From Nematopogon swammerdamellus (taxonomy: Eukaryota; Arthropoda; Insecta; Lepidoptera; Adelidae), in NCBI GenBank assembly GCA_946902875.1, contig OX336355.1:10995347-11059346 (forward strand): a stretch of DNA of 64,000 bases, read 5' to 3'. Below the pieces are notes generated by a model. That model saw only the letters and a program-made list of their open reading frames with translations, was not told the DNA's origin and did not search any database. Of this stretch, positions 21,211-32,099 are shown piece after piece. The position numbers and the translations under genes are program-made. How positions within the stretch are numbered: the stretch's first letter is position 1; every line of letters starts with the position of its first letter.

Positions 21211-22265
21211 TATACATAAAAAAATAAAACATTCAAATGTGACTTACTTTGTCCTTTTCTAATTTCAAGCGCGCGAAGCGGCGGACAAATCCTAGTACTT
21301 TCATAAATGTTACATTTACGGTTTCCTTTGAACATTTTTTCAGAATTTTGAATTTTCCGAAAACGGAAAGACAGACATATCACTTATGTTGCATTCTCTA
21401 AATAAAGTAGAGAAGATAATAGAAAAACATTCATATTTATTAAGATTTATGCATCTTCCATAATATAGATTCTGATCGTTTCTCCATAAGGCAATATAAA
21501 ACGTAAATCTTTGAATGATAAACGTACGCTATAAAGGTAACTAGACCCCCTTTCCTCTCTCCCCCCACAGGGGGGGCCATTTGCGAAATGTTGCTGATGG
21601 CGCGTTTTTGGCTTCACCCCTTTTCGATAGTTTGTTGATATTTATATAGAGCCATGGTAGGATAACGTGGAAGATGTCATTTGTTTTTTATTTTTGAAAA
21701 CTCTTGTAACTTTTTGAAAAGTTAGTACCAAAATGTTATTGAGAGAAAACTTTAAGAGGAAAATGTTGGTTATTTTGGCCCTCTGAATAACCACTGCAGT
21801 TTCTCTCACCATTCTCGGGAAATTATATATTTGTAAACCGGCGGAACAGGAAAGTATTCCTCAAAATATATATGAAAGGGGAAAGAAAAGCAACATTTGA
21901 AATAAATCTTTACACATATCTTTACTATATACATATTTTGAGTAGTAATTTTCAGTAGAGTAAAGTTTTATTTAAATGGTTATTTTCATTATTTTGTCAT
22001 ATCATATTTTGATTATATTTCTTTAAAATCTTTTGGTATTATCACAATATTGTAAGTAAGCTTTTGGTTAGTTTTGATATTATATATGAAAAAAAAAAAC
22101 ACTTTTCCACACTATGCGATCAGATAGAGCAAAGTGTATTCCTAAACAAATATTATTCTGATATATTACCTTACTCACAGTTCACTGCGCTCCATCATCT
22201 GTACACTTCCAAGCAATATTATAAGGTACGCCAGTGCTTTTGCATTTATAGCGATCTTACAGCGA
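21211..22265. other. No gene seen
   Basis: AT-rich. No recognised repeat or substantial frame. Confidence 0.35.
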
Positions 22266-22269
22266 ACAT

Positions 22270-22610
22270 AAAAATCGGTCCAGCGCGAGTTTTACTCACG
22301 CACGTAGGGTTCCGTAGATCCGCTATACCAGACCGATCAATAAACCATATCCGTCTATCTTTTATCTATCTGCGATTTAAACTACCTGTGGCGCATTCTA
22401 TTATTTAGTAGCGTGAATACTAATCGATTTATATCACGTTTTTTGTGTGAGGATGCCCTTTATTTTTTTTATTTTTTGTTTTTTTTTTTATTATTTCTTG
22501 GCATATCCGTCATAATAACACATATTCTGTGAAAATTTCAACCAACTACCTATTACGGTTCAAAAGATACAGCCTTCGGCCAGGCGGACGACGCACTATG
22601 GGGCTTTAGA
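22270..22610 (-). repeat. Family G fragments
   Basis: AGGGTTCCGTAGATCC (about 22305) and, after a T-rich stretch, the reversed block AACACATATTCTGTGAAAATTTCAAC (about 22516-22545) with ACGGTTCAAAAGATACAGCC. Confidence 0.45.
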
Positions 22611-24165
22611 GGAATTAAGTCCATTTAACAAAGTTTGTGATATATAGTAGATATATATATATAATAATAACTATATAAACACTTCATTAGAATCCTGACT
22701 ATGGTTCTGTTTTGACACATACTTTTTTTTCTACAGAGTCGCAAAGTCAGGGAAGGCCGTTGTTGCGCAACTGATTGCATTCACGTGCAAGAAAATGCCA
22801 ATTTTTATTTTCAGGATCCGTTTTCTAGATATCTATGGTAATTTTTTATCTCAAAGCAAATGTTATGCTCAATAAATACACGTAAATCAAATATGAATAT
22901 AATTGTTGAGTTTTCAAAAATATTTTTTTTTTGTTACATAGTCGAAATTCCATATGTTTTTTAGAACTCTTGGACGTATATTTTTGCCTCCATTTGCCTC
23001 CAAGTGCTCATGCATACTGACGTTATCCTGAGTATGTACTTTAATAGATAAAAGCAAATCCAGCTGCAAATACCTGCAAATGCATCATTTACAACACTTC
23101 AAACTTACACATTCCGCTAATTACTTACTAATGGGAATCATTAACGATACCGCGATTAAGCGATATTCTTATGACTAGAATTTGTTGACAAGGTCTCAGT
23201 TTGAGGCCGCTTTTTTTTGAGATAAATGTGTTATTTTTACAACACATATTATCTACAAAATGCATTAAGTGGAATCGAACGCTCTTGACTGAAGTCAATT
23301 TTCATGTATATTTTCAGTTTTCTGTGGCAACACCGTATTTGAGCGGCTATAGGAAACATTAATTTCACAGAAAAAAAAATTTGAATATCTCAAATACTTT
23401 AGAAGTTATGGACTTTTTTCCGCGCTTCCATACAAGAAGCCCCATAGTGCGACGTAGGCTTACTGTATGTATGTACACGGAACCCTGAAAAACGGTGTGC
23501 ATTATAGTAATGTCAATAATAGGCATGCCACAATATTATGCTGTCCTGATGATTAAAATTACATTATTGTTTCTGGATGAATGCAGTCAGACAGGTAAAA
23601 CAAGATTTTTTTTATCAAATAACGCAATCAAATCGTAAAGTTCTAACATAACAAATACCTACACTTAAAAGTGAATCCAAAATTTAAACTTAAAGCATAA
23701 CTATCTAAATTCACCGGTTCCATTTTGAACACTCTATTATGCATAAATATGTACATACATCACACACATACAAACATACCACGTGGGGCCGCGCCGGTTT
23801 ATTAAGCTTTAAAAATACCCAGCTCGACACAATGCCCCAGATGCAATGTCAGTAAAAAGTGTACCTTAAAGGCCGGTTTTATTAAAAATATTTTATATTT
23901 TCATTTATATTATTTTATACTATTACAAAAGTGGCCCAATAATACTGGCCGCCGCTGTGCAATAGTGCAAACATTTTATTCTCCATTTTTGTTTGCCTGA
24001 CTCTAGTATTCACAAGATTGTGTCCTCCGTGAATGATTGCACATGGCAATAAATACCCAGAAACTTTATCGTCGTATGTTTGCACACATGTTTCCAAAAT
24101 TTGGTCGGCATGCACTCCATTTGCGGCAGACATAAGATACCTTAGTAAGCAAATATGACAGAGAC
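22611..24165. other. No gene seen
   Basis: AT-rich. A small G-like remnant (CACGGAACCCTGAAAAACGG) at 23488-23510. The 84-codon minus frame 23915-24169 shows no known motif. Confidence 0.35.
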
Positions 24166-24180
24166 GCATACATTATAATT

Positions 24181-24542
24181 CATCATCATCATCAGCCTGT
24201 ATCGGTCCACTGCTGGACATAGGCCTCTCCCAAGGCACGCCACCACACGCGGTCTTCCGCTCTTCTCATCCATCCACTCCCGGCTACCTTTTTAGGTCAT
24301 CTGTCCACCTAGCCGGGGGGCGTCCCACGCTACGTTTGCTTGTACGTGGCCTCCATTCGAGCACCCGTCTACCCCATCGGTTGTCGGGTCTGCGACAGAT
24401 GTGCCCAGCCCACTGCCACTTCAGCTTGCTTATTTTCTTAGCAATGTCGACTACCATAGTTCTTTGACGTATCACGTCGTTACGGATTTTATCGGTCAAA
24501 GAAATGCCTAGCATTGCTCTTTTAATATACATTATATATAAT
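24181..24542 (-). pseudogene. RTE-type LINE C-terminus, 5'-truncated, frameshifted, with target duplication
   Basis: Minus frame 24532-24284 reads RAMLGISLTDKIRNDVIRQR, DIAKKISKLKWQWAGHICRR, RSVGRPPARWTDD: the C-terminal tail after the reverse transcriptase of RTE-like LINEs. At about 24290 an A-run one base short shifts the frame. Past it the normal ending resumes (LKKVAGSGWMRRAED, EAYVQQWTDTG, stop) followed by the TGATGATG tail at about 24181-24195. ATACATTATAATT flanks both sides (24168-24180 and 24543-24555), a 13-bp target duplication that fixes the insertion boundaries. Inactive, as expected for a 5'-truncated copy. Confidence 0.9.
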
Positions 24543-24555
24543 ATACATTATAATT

Positions 24556-25440
24556 GCGATTTTGTATTTGTGAATTTTCCTATCACCTCCTCGACGACTT
24601 GAGGTGGGCGTCTACATGTCCGCATCGTAGAATCGAAGCATTTTACGCATCCGACGGATCAGATCGAACGAATTTCTAGAAGTACTGCGTTCGAAGCAAT
24701 TGGATTGCCGAAGCGACAGCCATTTGAATTTGGATGTTTATGACGTCATCAACGTCGGCATCGCCGACGACGACGGTCCGTTGCGTGCGGTCCGTCCGGT
24801 GCGGATGAGTATACGCACTTCTATGACACACTATACAAAAAATACTTAAATTACTGGATCACTATAGCCACTGCCAACAAACTGCACAGCAGTTAGTTAG
24901 CAGCGATTAGCTCTTTTCTTTACCATCATGTTGTGCATAATGTATAATATCAGGTACAATATTTTTGTAAACTTTGACTTTTACTTTTCCTATTATATTA
25001 TATTCGCCGTTCTAGGTTTTGATTTCCCTGGCATCGCTTATGAGTACGCATCTACCGACCCGTACAATGTACAAGTAGCTGGAGGTAGATGAAATATTCC
25101 TGTTATTTATATTCATGATGTACTGAGCGCTTTTGCGAAAGTGATGACGTTACATTTTCATTTTCGATACGCCTTTGAAATTGGCGTCTATGTAGATTTT
25201 TGTGACTTTACACGCTTGGTGCTTCGGCGTTTATTTGTATGAGCGCATTTTTTCCTTTTTAAGTTTAAATTGAAATGTTTATTTTTAACAAGGGTTTTAA
25301 TGAAATTGACATATTTTCTATGACTTACAAAGAAGTTAAATTAAAATGATTTCCCGCAAATAATGTAATGAATGTAATTAATTATAAACATAATTTAATT
25401 GTTTTGTATTTGTTGCACTAAGCATTTTATGTAGAATTTT
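24556..25440. other. No gene recognised
   Basis: 24590-24830 is GC-richer (GACGTCATCAACGTCGGCAT, GTCCGTCCGGTGCGGATGAG) and may be an old DNA transposon end. The remainder is AT-rich. Confidence 0.3.
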
Positions 25441-25447
25441 TTTTTAT

Positions 25448-25600
25448 TCAAAGCTCGACATTTGGCGCCGTACCACGCCTAAGGTGTCTAACGACGCCCA
25501 CGGACAATCGGTCGTATGCGGGGGTTCCGAATGCCATGCCGGCCTGAAACGTGCCAATTCACGCCCCTCTTGAAGGACCCGAGAAATTGGAGGGAAATAT
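25448..25600 (-). mobile_element. Family B tail, reversed
   Basis: GGTGTCTAACGACGCCCACG … CACGCCCCTCTTGAAGGACC after a T-rich start. Confidence 0.65.
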
Positions 25601-26370
25601 ATAAGCAGGGATAGCGTTCCAGAGTTTACTGGTCCTGTAGAGTTTGCATAAAGTGTTATTACTCGTATTTTTTTTAGATTTGTACTTGCAACGATAAAAA
25701 TAAAGCAAAAAATTCGACTAGGGTTTGCACCTGGAGCTCTGACATGAGCTAAAAGCGCGTTGCGTATTTAGTGGTATTTAATTACAGATTGGACGTAATT
25801 TTATGGTGAACTGGACGCTGAAAGCCCTGACTCTTTCCCCCTTTCTGTCGCCAACGCTTACAAAACAATAAAACATTACAATCACAGGTACAACAAACTC
25901 CATTCTCAGTTCTTCAAATTCAAATTCAACAGTTCCGTCTAATCACTTAGAGAATTAGTCAATCTCGATCAGGTAGGAGCAAAATGGAATAGAAATTACA
26001 CATTTCAAGCCAACAGACGCTGGGTCTCCGCTCTCGAATTGCGCATTGTCGTATTTCACATTGTTGTTTGCAATTGAGTCAATTTCATCGCTTAGACAAA
26101 TCGCGCTTCGGAACGTAATTGCTGGGACGCCATTAACGGGATTGCACCTCCGAGGATCGTGCGGGACGACGTGAATACATTTCGCTGTCTGAGAAGAAAT
26201 CAAATTGCTGGAAGCGGCAAATCACAAATATATTATGTAGTCTGCCTAGAAATTGTCGGGATCACTTATTGGTTGGCCACAATAAACAAGTTTTAAATTA
26301 CTGTAAAATAAAGGAGATGTCCACTACGCCGTTCTGAACACAATACAATACGTGGTTTTTAATTACCGTG
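25601..26370. other. No gene recognised; possibly unique host sequence
   Basis: An 82-codon minus frame (25955-26203) has mixed composition but no domain I can name. No repeat copies elsewhere in the window. Confidence 0.3.
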
Positions 26371-26371
26371 G

Positions 26372-27210
26372 TTAAGACGAGACGGAAGTTAACTTTCTCC
26401 ATACAAAATCGTCTTTCGGCATTTATGTTTTTTTAAACCTTATCGGATTTTTACAATTATTTTTTTGTCGTAATAAGGACAGTAGAATCTACGTTCCTGT
26501 CTTTTTAACCGACTTCAAAAAAAGGAGGAAGTTCTCAATTCGACTGTACTATTTTTTTTCTTACCTCAGAACTTTCGACTGGGTGAACCGATTTTGAAAA
26601 TTCTTTTTTTATTTGAAAGCTGGTGCTTCCCGTGTGGTCGCATTTTAATTTGGTCAAGATCGGATAGGAAAGCGAGGCGGAATTGCGAGGCCGAATGCCG
26701 AGCGATTCCGCCGAGTACATTAATAGCAAAAAAGTAGGTACTAAAAAAAACTGTGAAATAAAAAACTATTAAAAAAATATAAAGACCGCCTTCAAAAATA
26801 TATGAAATAAAAAAAAATCGAACCCTGGAGTTGAAGGCGGTGATATCCTTTGTGATTTGTGTAGCCTTAGCACCGCCTTCAACTCTAGGGTTCGATTTTT
26901 TTTTATTTCATGCATTTTTGAAGGCGGTTTTTATATTTTTTTAAATAGTTTTTTTTATTTTTTGAACACCTAAAGAGATGACTCAATAAAGCTTAATGAA
27001 CTTCATGACATGAAAAAATAAAAAATAATTATTATAATTTTTTTTTTTTTTAATTTTTTAACTCCGGTGTTGTAGGTATGTTTCATCAAAACAAAAAAAT
27101 GGCAGGTACGTAGATTGGACTGTCCTATCGGATAGGGTTTAGGGGGCTAGAAAACATAAATGCCGAAAGACGATTTTGTATGGAGAAAGTTAACTTCCGT
27201 CTCGTCTTAA
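26372..27210. mobile_element. Foldback DNA element with TTAA at both ends and nested palindromes
   Basis: Outer arms (26376-26431 and 27151-27206) are near-perfect inverted repeats starting GACGAGACGGAAGTTAAC, each bordered by TTAA. Inside lies a second palindrome with 84-bp arms (about 26760-26842 and 26871-26954) built on ACCGCCTTCAA/TTGAAGGCGGT. A block common in lepidopteran repeats (CGACTTCAAAAAAAGGAGG, CGACTGGGTGAACCGATTTT) sits at 26510-26600. No transposase is present. TTAA targets are typical of piggyBac-like elements, but a TA target cannot be excluded. Confidence 0.7.
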
Positions 27211-27212
27211 TA

Positions 27213-28320
27213 TGCTATAGTAAATTCCCTGTCAACCGTTGCGAAGCAGAGTGCTCGAAAAGAGGGGCCATACGTTTGGCGGCCCGACTCGTCGAGCCAC
27301 TGGGCTCCACAAACGTACCCGTTTTACTTATAGAACGTTATGTCTTTATCTGTCGCACTGTAGGCTCACGCATCACGTATCACACGCGTGTTACGAGCTG
27401 TTTGATACAAATTATGCGTATTTGTAATATTTGTAGATTTAGTTAGGGACATTGACCCGTCCTTATGTAATAGGACGGGCCCATACAAACTCAATAAATT
27501 TCTTCAAACTCGGACTCAATAAAGTGATCACTGGTTGGAGAAGAAGCAAACTCTATGCCAATAAAAGTCCAACAGTTTGAATTCTTTGGCAGATTTGCGC
27601 GGCGCGCCCATAGAGGTGGGGTTTGGAGATTGGTTTTAAATGAACGAAAACGTAATTTTATAAATATATCGAACGACATGAGTCGTACTCGGTGGATTTG
27701 AACTGGGTCTACGATTGTATCGATTGGGAATTTACTGCGACTAACTGATGTGATTTACTTTGTTACGTACAAGCACGACCACCCTGTACATTTGTACATT
27801 GTACATTACACGACCACTTGTTGTACAAGGTGTTGTTGATTTTGAAATGTGTTTAATTTTTCTTAATTTATTTGTTTCTCTTAATTTTAACTTTAGGTAC
27901 CTACTTTGTCGAATACATAATTTAATAATTAATTTATTCGTTTATTTACACATTTTTTCTTTTTTTATATTAATTTTACAAATAAAACCTAAATCTAAAA
28001 TTAATACAAAATAACAAAATGAAATTTCCACCACCGGCGCGGCTGGGCGAACCCAGCCTACCGATGGTCGGACCCGAGAGAGAGAGAAACCTCCGGACAA
28101 TTCGAGCGGTAATAATTAATTAATTTTAAGGTTTGTTTGTTTTGTTTTAGTTTAGGTAATTTTAATTTGATCCTTGTACGTAGTCTTAATTTCTATTTTA
28201 ATTTAATTCCATCTAAATTAATATTTTGCCATTCTAATAAATAAAGTGAAAGAATTATCTAGCAATGTTAAACCAGCCTGAACGGGGTGGATTTAATAAT
28301 TTATATATATTTACTTTGAT
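27213..28320. other. No gene seen
   Basis: Unique or AT-rich sequence. The 84- to 88-codon frames here are not recognised. Confidence 0.3.
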
Positions 28321-28335
28321 TCATTATTTCGCAAA

Positions 28336-28392
28336 GTTTCCTACATTCACTGATGCAACGTAAAGTGCGTTGCAGTAGTGAATGTAGGAAAC
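28336..28392. repeat. Short hairpin, 24-bp arms, 9-nt loop
   Basis: Arms 28336-28359 and 28369-28392 (GTTTCCTACATTCACT…) pair at 22 of 24 positions. Size and loop are near those of a small-RNA precursor, but the pairing does not extend further. Confidence 0.6.
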
Positions 28393-28619
28393 TCACAACA
28401 TTATATTTACTTATTCAAACTCGCCTCAATATCCGTACTTCCTCTAGTTATTCACCACGAATCCCCTGCGAGATTTGAAGCTGCGACTGCGGGATTATGA
28501 GTCTCGCGCGCGGAAGCCGCGAACTCTCCGAGCTGGATTCAAAGTCGCGGGTACCTTGAAGGCAAATTGCTCCAGCGTCGGGCCTTGGTAGTATGGTTTG
28601 GGAGTATGTACGTAAAATA

Positions 28620-28760
28620 AATAAATAAAAAATAAAATAAAATAAATAAATATATTCTTTATTGAGCACCAATTTATACAAATTAGGCACAACGAGCGAG
28701 CTTAATGTCGCAGGAACTCTATTCTAACTAACCTTTGGGATGTGGGAGAAGTACATATAT
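28620..28760 (-). mobile_element. Jockey-like LINE 3' end, reversed
   Basis: A TA-rich run of TAAA repeats, then ATTCTTTATTGAGCACCAAT, CGAGCTTAATGTCGCAGGAA. The forward counterpart at 57760-57900 contains GGCATTAAGCTCGCCTATTG and CATTAAAGAATAAATA. Confidence 0.55.
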
Positions 28761-28878
28761 GCAGGCGAACAAGAATAGTTTGTGGCAATATATTAAGCAT
28801 TAAAGCAATATGATGAACTACAAACTAATACTACATAAATACGTGTACATTGTATACTATCTATACAGTTATTATATA

Positions 28879-29172
28879 TGTCGGAGATTCAACCGGATTA
28901 GATTCTTCGTGGGTAGCGACGTTGTCGGCCATCTTTGTCTTGTATAGCTGTCAGTGCGCACATCCGGCGCAGGCGACGTCCCGACAAAAAGTGAGTCTGT
29001 GCGGTATCGATCGCGCTACTGACTGACTGTATGAGTGAGTGACTGAATGACAGAACGACTGAACAAACTACTCTCGCCATGAATGTTCTATTGCTCACTC
29101 TTTGCTCAGTCATTCGCCAGTGTTGCCACATTAAAAATTCAAATGTCAACGGCTACTTCATATTCTCTGACA
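28879..29172 (-). repeat. Left LTR of the 6.7-kb element
   Basis: 294 bp, TGTCGGAGA … TCTCTGACA, with no difference seen from the right copy. Preceded by TATATA. Confidence 0.9.
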
Positions 29173-29380
29173 CGGCCATTCTGCGGGTCAACGCGCTCTC
29201 GCGTTGTCTTTATCAAAACAAGCAAAGCGTAAAGGCTTTCAGCAAACTATACTCTGATTAGGTAAAACGTTAGGAAACGAAACGTACAGGCACATCATAT
29301 AAGATTTTGTTTTTTAAGTGCAATAGCTATCAGTAGTCACACACATCATTAACCTCTACATAGCTTTCAACTATACGAAG

Positions 29381-30311
29381 CACTGGCGGCTGGTCCTAAA
29401 GTGCGCTCGTGCGCCGCACTACCATACCACGAGAAGTCTTCACTTCACTCAAAATAAATAATATCTTACAACATACGTACATTAAAACCATAAAGATCGT
29501 ACTCCAAATAAATACGAATGTGAATTCGACCTTATTTTATAGATCACAAGACACTTTTTTGCGAGTAAACGCGAACCCCGTGCGGAATCGGAAAGCGCAC
29601 GCGGGTCTCGCATACTGAATGTATGGAGATCGGCAAAACACCGCTGGCGCGTGAGACAAAAGATACTTCATAGAAACAGTATGGGCCGATATGGACTTCT
29701 GCGTACGGCGCACGAGCGCCAAACAAGGACGCTATATCGTGAATAGCCGCGCGTGCGACGCGTCGCGTCTCGAGCGATTCATTTTGCACGAGTCCGTCTG
29801 CCTAGAGTCAGCGCGCTGTCATGTGATGTCACATACCCGTTAGCGCGCGAATATTTAAAATGGGATATGGTTAGGTTTTGCGCTTTCTGTGTGATACTGT
29901 GAATGCCGATATTTGCCTAAGCGTTGGTTAAAAGTAAAACTTTACAATCAGGTGATCCCGGGTTCAATTCCTACTTTTAAAATGCTTTTATTTTTATATA
30001 TTTTTAAAGTATTTTTGGGACATTACTACTGTTTTCTTTTTTAAAGCTGCAGTAGTGTTGTGGTCTATGGGTGTGTTCATAAAGGTACTAAAAAATAGTT
30101 AAACAACTTGCTTGGATATCTTTTCTTGTTTTTTGCAACTCATTGAGTGTCTTGAGAATATTCATACTAGGTACACGTACATAATAAACGCAGGCGTTTA
30201 AAAAAATCGGAAGTCCCGATATTCCATGACGGGAATGTGTTGGGAAATTTGGTATTTAAGTAGGTAGGTACTTAGCGCACTACCGGTCACTGAAGTCACC
30301 AGCCGCCACTG
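29381..30311. mobile_element. Non-autonomous hAT-type element nested in the LTR element
   Basis: 931 bp with terminal inverted repeats CACTGGCGGCTGGT / ACCAGCCGCCACTG (one mismatch) and an exact 8-bp duplication ATACGAAG on both sides (29373-29380 and 30312-30319). An 8-bp duplication is the hAT signature. No transposase frame. It contains a tRNA-like stretch near its middle. Confidence 0.88.
29905..29980 (+). repeat. tRNA-like segment inside the hAT element
   Basis: TTGCCTAAGCGTTGG resembles a Pol III A-box, and GGTTCAATTCC (29961-29971) matches a B-box, with GATCCCGGG just before it. It is too degenerate for a functional tRNA. It may be a captured tRNA or an old SINE. Confidence 0.45.
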
Positions 30312-30396
30312 ATACGAAGGGTAACAGCGTCCATACATCACATTATATTAAAACGTTAGTTATTAAAAGGCTTAGAAAAGCGTTCACAATCCTTAT

Positions 30397-31435
30397 GTTA
30401 CAGCAAAGCGTCGATAGAGCTTTCAGCTTGCTCAAACAGGGAAGCGTTAAGCTTCAAACTCGTTTACTCTACAGCAAAGCGTTAAAACAGCTTTCAGCAC
30501 ATCGACATAGTGAAGCGTTAAGCTTCAAACTCGTTTACTCTACAGCAAAGCGTTAAAACAGCTTTCAGCACATCGACATAGTGAAGCGTTAAGCTTTAAA
30601 CCCGTTTACTCTACAGCAAAGCGTTAAAACAGCTTTCAGCACATCGACATAGTGAAGCGTTAAGCTTCAAACTCGTTTACTCTACAGCAAAGCGTTAAAA
30701 CAGCTTTCAGCACATCGACATAGTGAAGCGTTAAGCTTCAAACTCGTTTACTCTACAGCAAAGCGTTAAAACAGCTTTCAACACATCGACATAGTGAAGC
30801 GTTAGGCTTTAAACTCGTTTACTCTACAGCAAAGCGTTCAAACAGCTTTCAGCACATCGAAATAGTGAAGCGTTAAGCTTTAAACCCGTTTACTCTACAG
30901 CAAAGCGTTAAAACAGCTTTCAGCACATCGACATAGTGAAGCGTTAAGCTTCAAACTCGTTTACTCTACAGCAAAGCGTTAAAACAGCTTTCAGCACATC
31001 GACATAGTGAAGCGTTAAGCTTCAAACTCGTTTACTCTACAGCAAAGCGTTAAAACAGCTTTCAGCACATCGACATAGTGAAGCGTTAAGCTTCAAACTC
31101 GTTTACTCTACAGCAAAGCGTTAAAACAGCTTTCAGCACATCGACATAGTGAAGCGTTAAGCTTCAAACTCGTTTAATCTACAGCAAAGCGTTAAAACAG
31201 CTTTCAGCCCGTCCACATAGTGAAGCGTTAAGCTTCTAGCTTGTTTAACCTGCAGCAAAGCGTTAAATAAAACAGCTTTCAGCCCATCCACATAGTGAAG
31301 CGTTAAGCTTCCAACTTGTTTACTCTACAGCAAATCGTTAGAACAGCTTTCAGCCCATCGACATAGTGAAGCGTGAAGCTTCAAACTCGTTAACTCTACA
31401 GCAAAGCGTTAAACAGCTTTCAACTTACACTTTTG
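30397..31435. repeat. 71-bp minisatellite, about 14 units
   Basis: Unit contains CTACAGCAAAGCGTTAAAAC, AGCTTTCAGCACATCGACAT, AGTGAAGCGTTAAGCTTCAA. Central units are nearly identical and edge units more diverged, the usual pattern of unequal exchange. A single related piece (CAAGCAAAGCGTAAAGGCTTTCAGCA, about 29218-29243) lies just inside the left LTR, so the array seems to have grown from the element's own sequence. Confidence 0.95.
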
Positions 31436-31844
31436 TCAAAGCGTAGAAGCTTTTATATCACATCGTATACAAAGCGTATGAGCCGTCAGTATAAACAATG
31501 TCACAGTATTTAATCCTCCAAACAGGTCCCATTACCCTTCATAAACAAAATAAATTCAAAATTCTCAAATATTGAAATATTCACAGATCAGCGCACGATC
31601 AACGCATCAATCCATAACGACATAAGTAAGGGTAACAAAATCAATCACAGGGATGCACTATGCAGTACTAACTATGCACTTGTACCAGGCGTATACCATG
31701 ACAACAATCAGATACTGTCAAAACTAAACAGGGTCCAGACATTCTGATACATCCGGTAAGCTGGAAGGATATTTACGTAGTCGCTCATGACACACGCACT
31801 GTTCACGACCCCCAGCTATTGGCTCTACCCTACAACGATCATTA

Positions 31845-32070
31845 GCACACACTTTCAGTGAAAACAGTACAACAGCGCACACACCTCCGGTGCAAATAGC
31901 ACAATAACGCACATACTTTCGGTGCAAACAATACAATGACGCACATACTTTTGGTGTAAACAGCACAACACGCACACACCTTCAGTGTAAATGTACCAAA
32001 ACAGTTCACATACTTCCAGTGTAAACGGCACCACAACAGTTCACATACTTCCAGTGTAAACGGTACCACA
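31845..32070. repeat. Degenerate repeat of about 36 bp
   Basis: Six or more units around CACATACTTYCGGTGYAAAC. The period is a multiple of three, so the minus frame 31842-32069 shows a 12-residue cysteine-rich repeat. That may be coincidental. Confidence 0.65.
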
Positions 32071-32099
32071 TAAAAGGTTCAATGAATGATTCAATTCCG

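Noticed and set aside
28898..29149. 83-codon ORF present twice (also 35281-35532)
   Set aside because: The duplication is the LTR pair. The frame has no motif and ends with the LTR.
30397..31435. CRISPR-like array (regular 71-bp repeats)
   Set aside because: There are no unique spacers. The whole unit repeats, so it is a minisatellite in a eukaryotic element.
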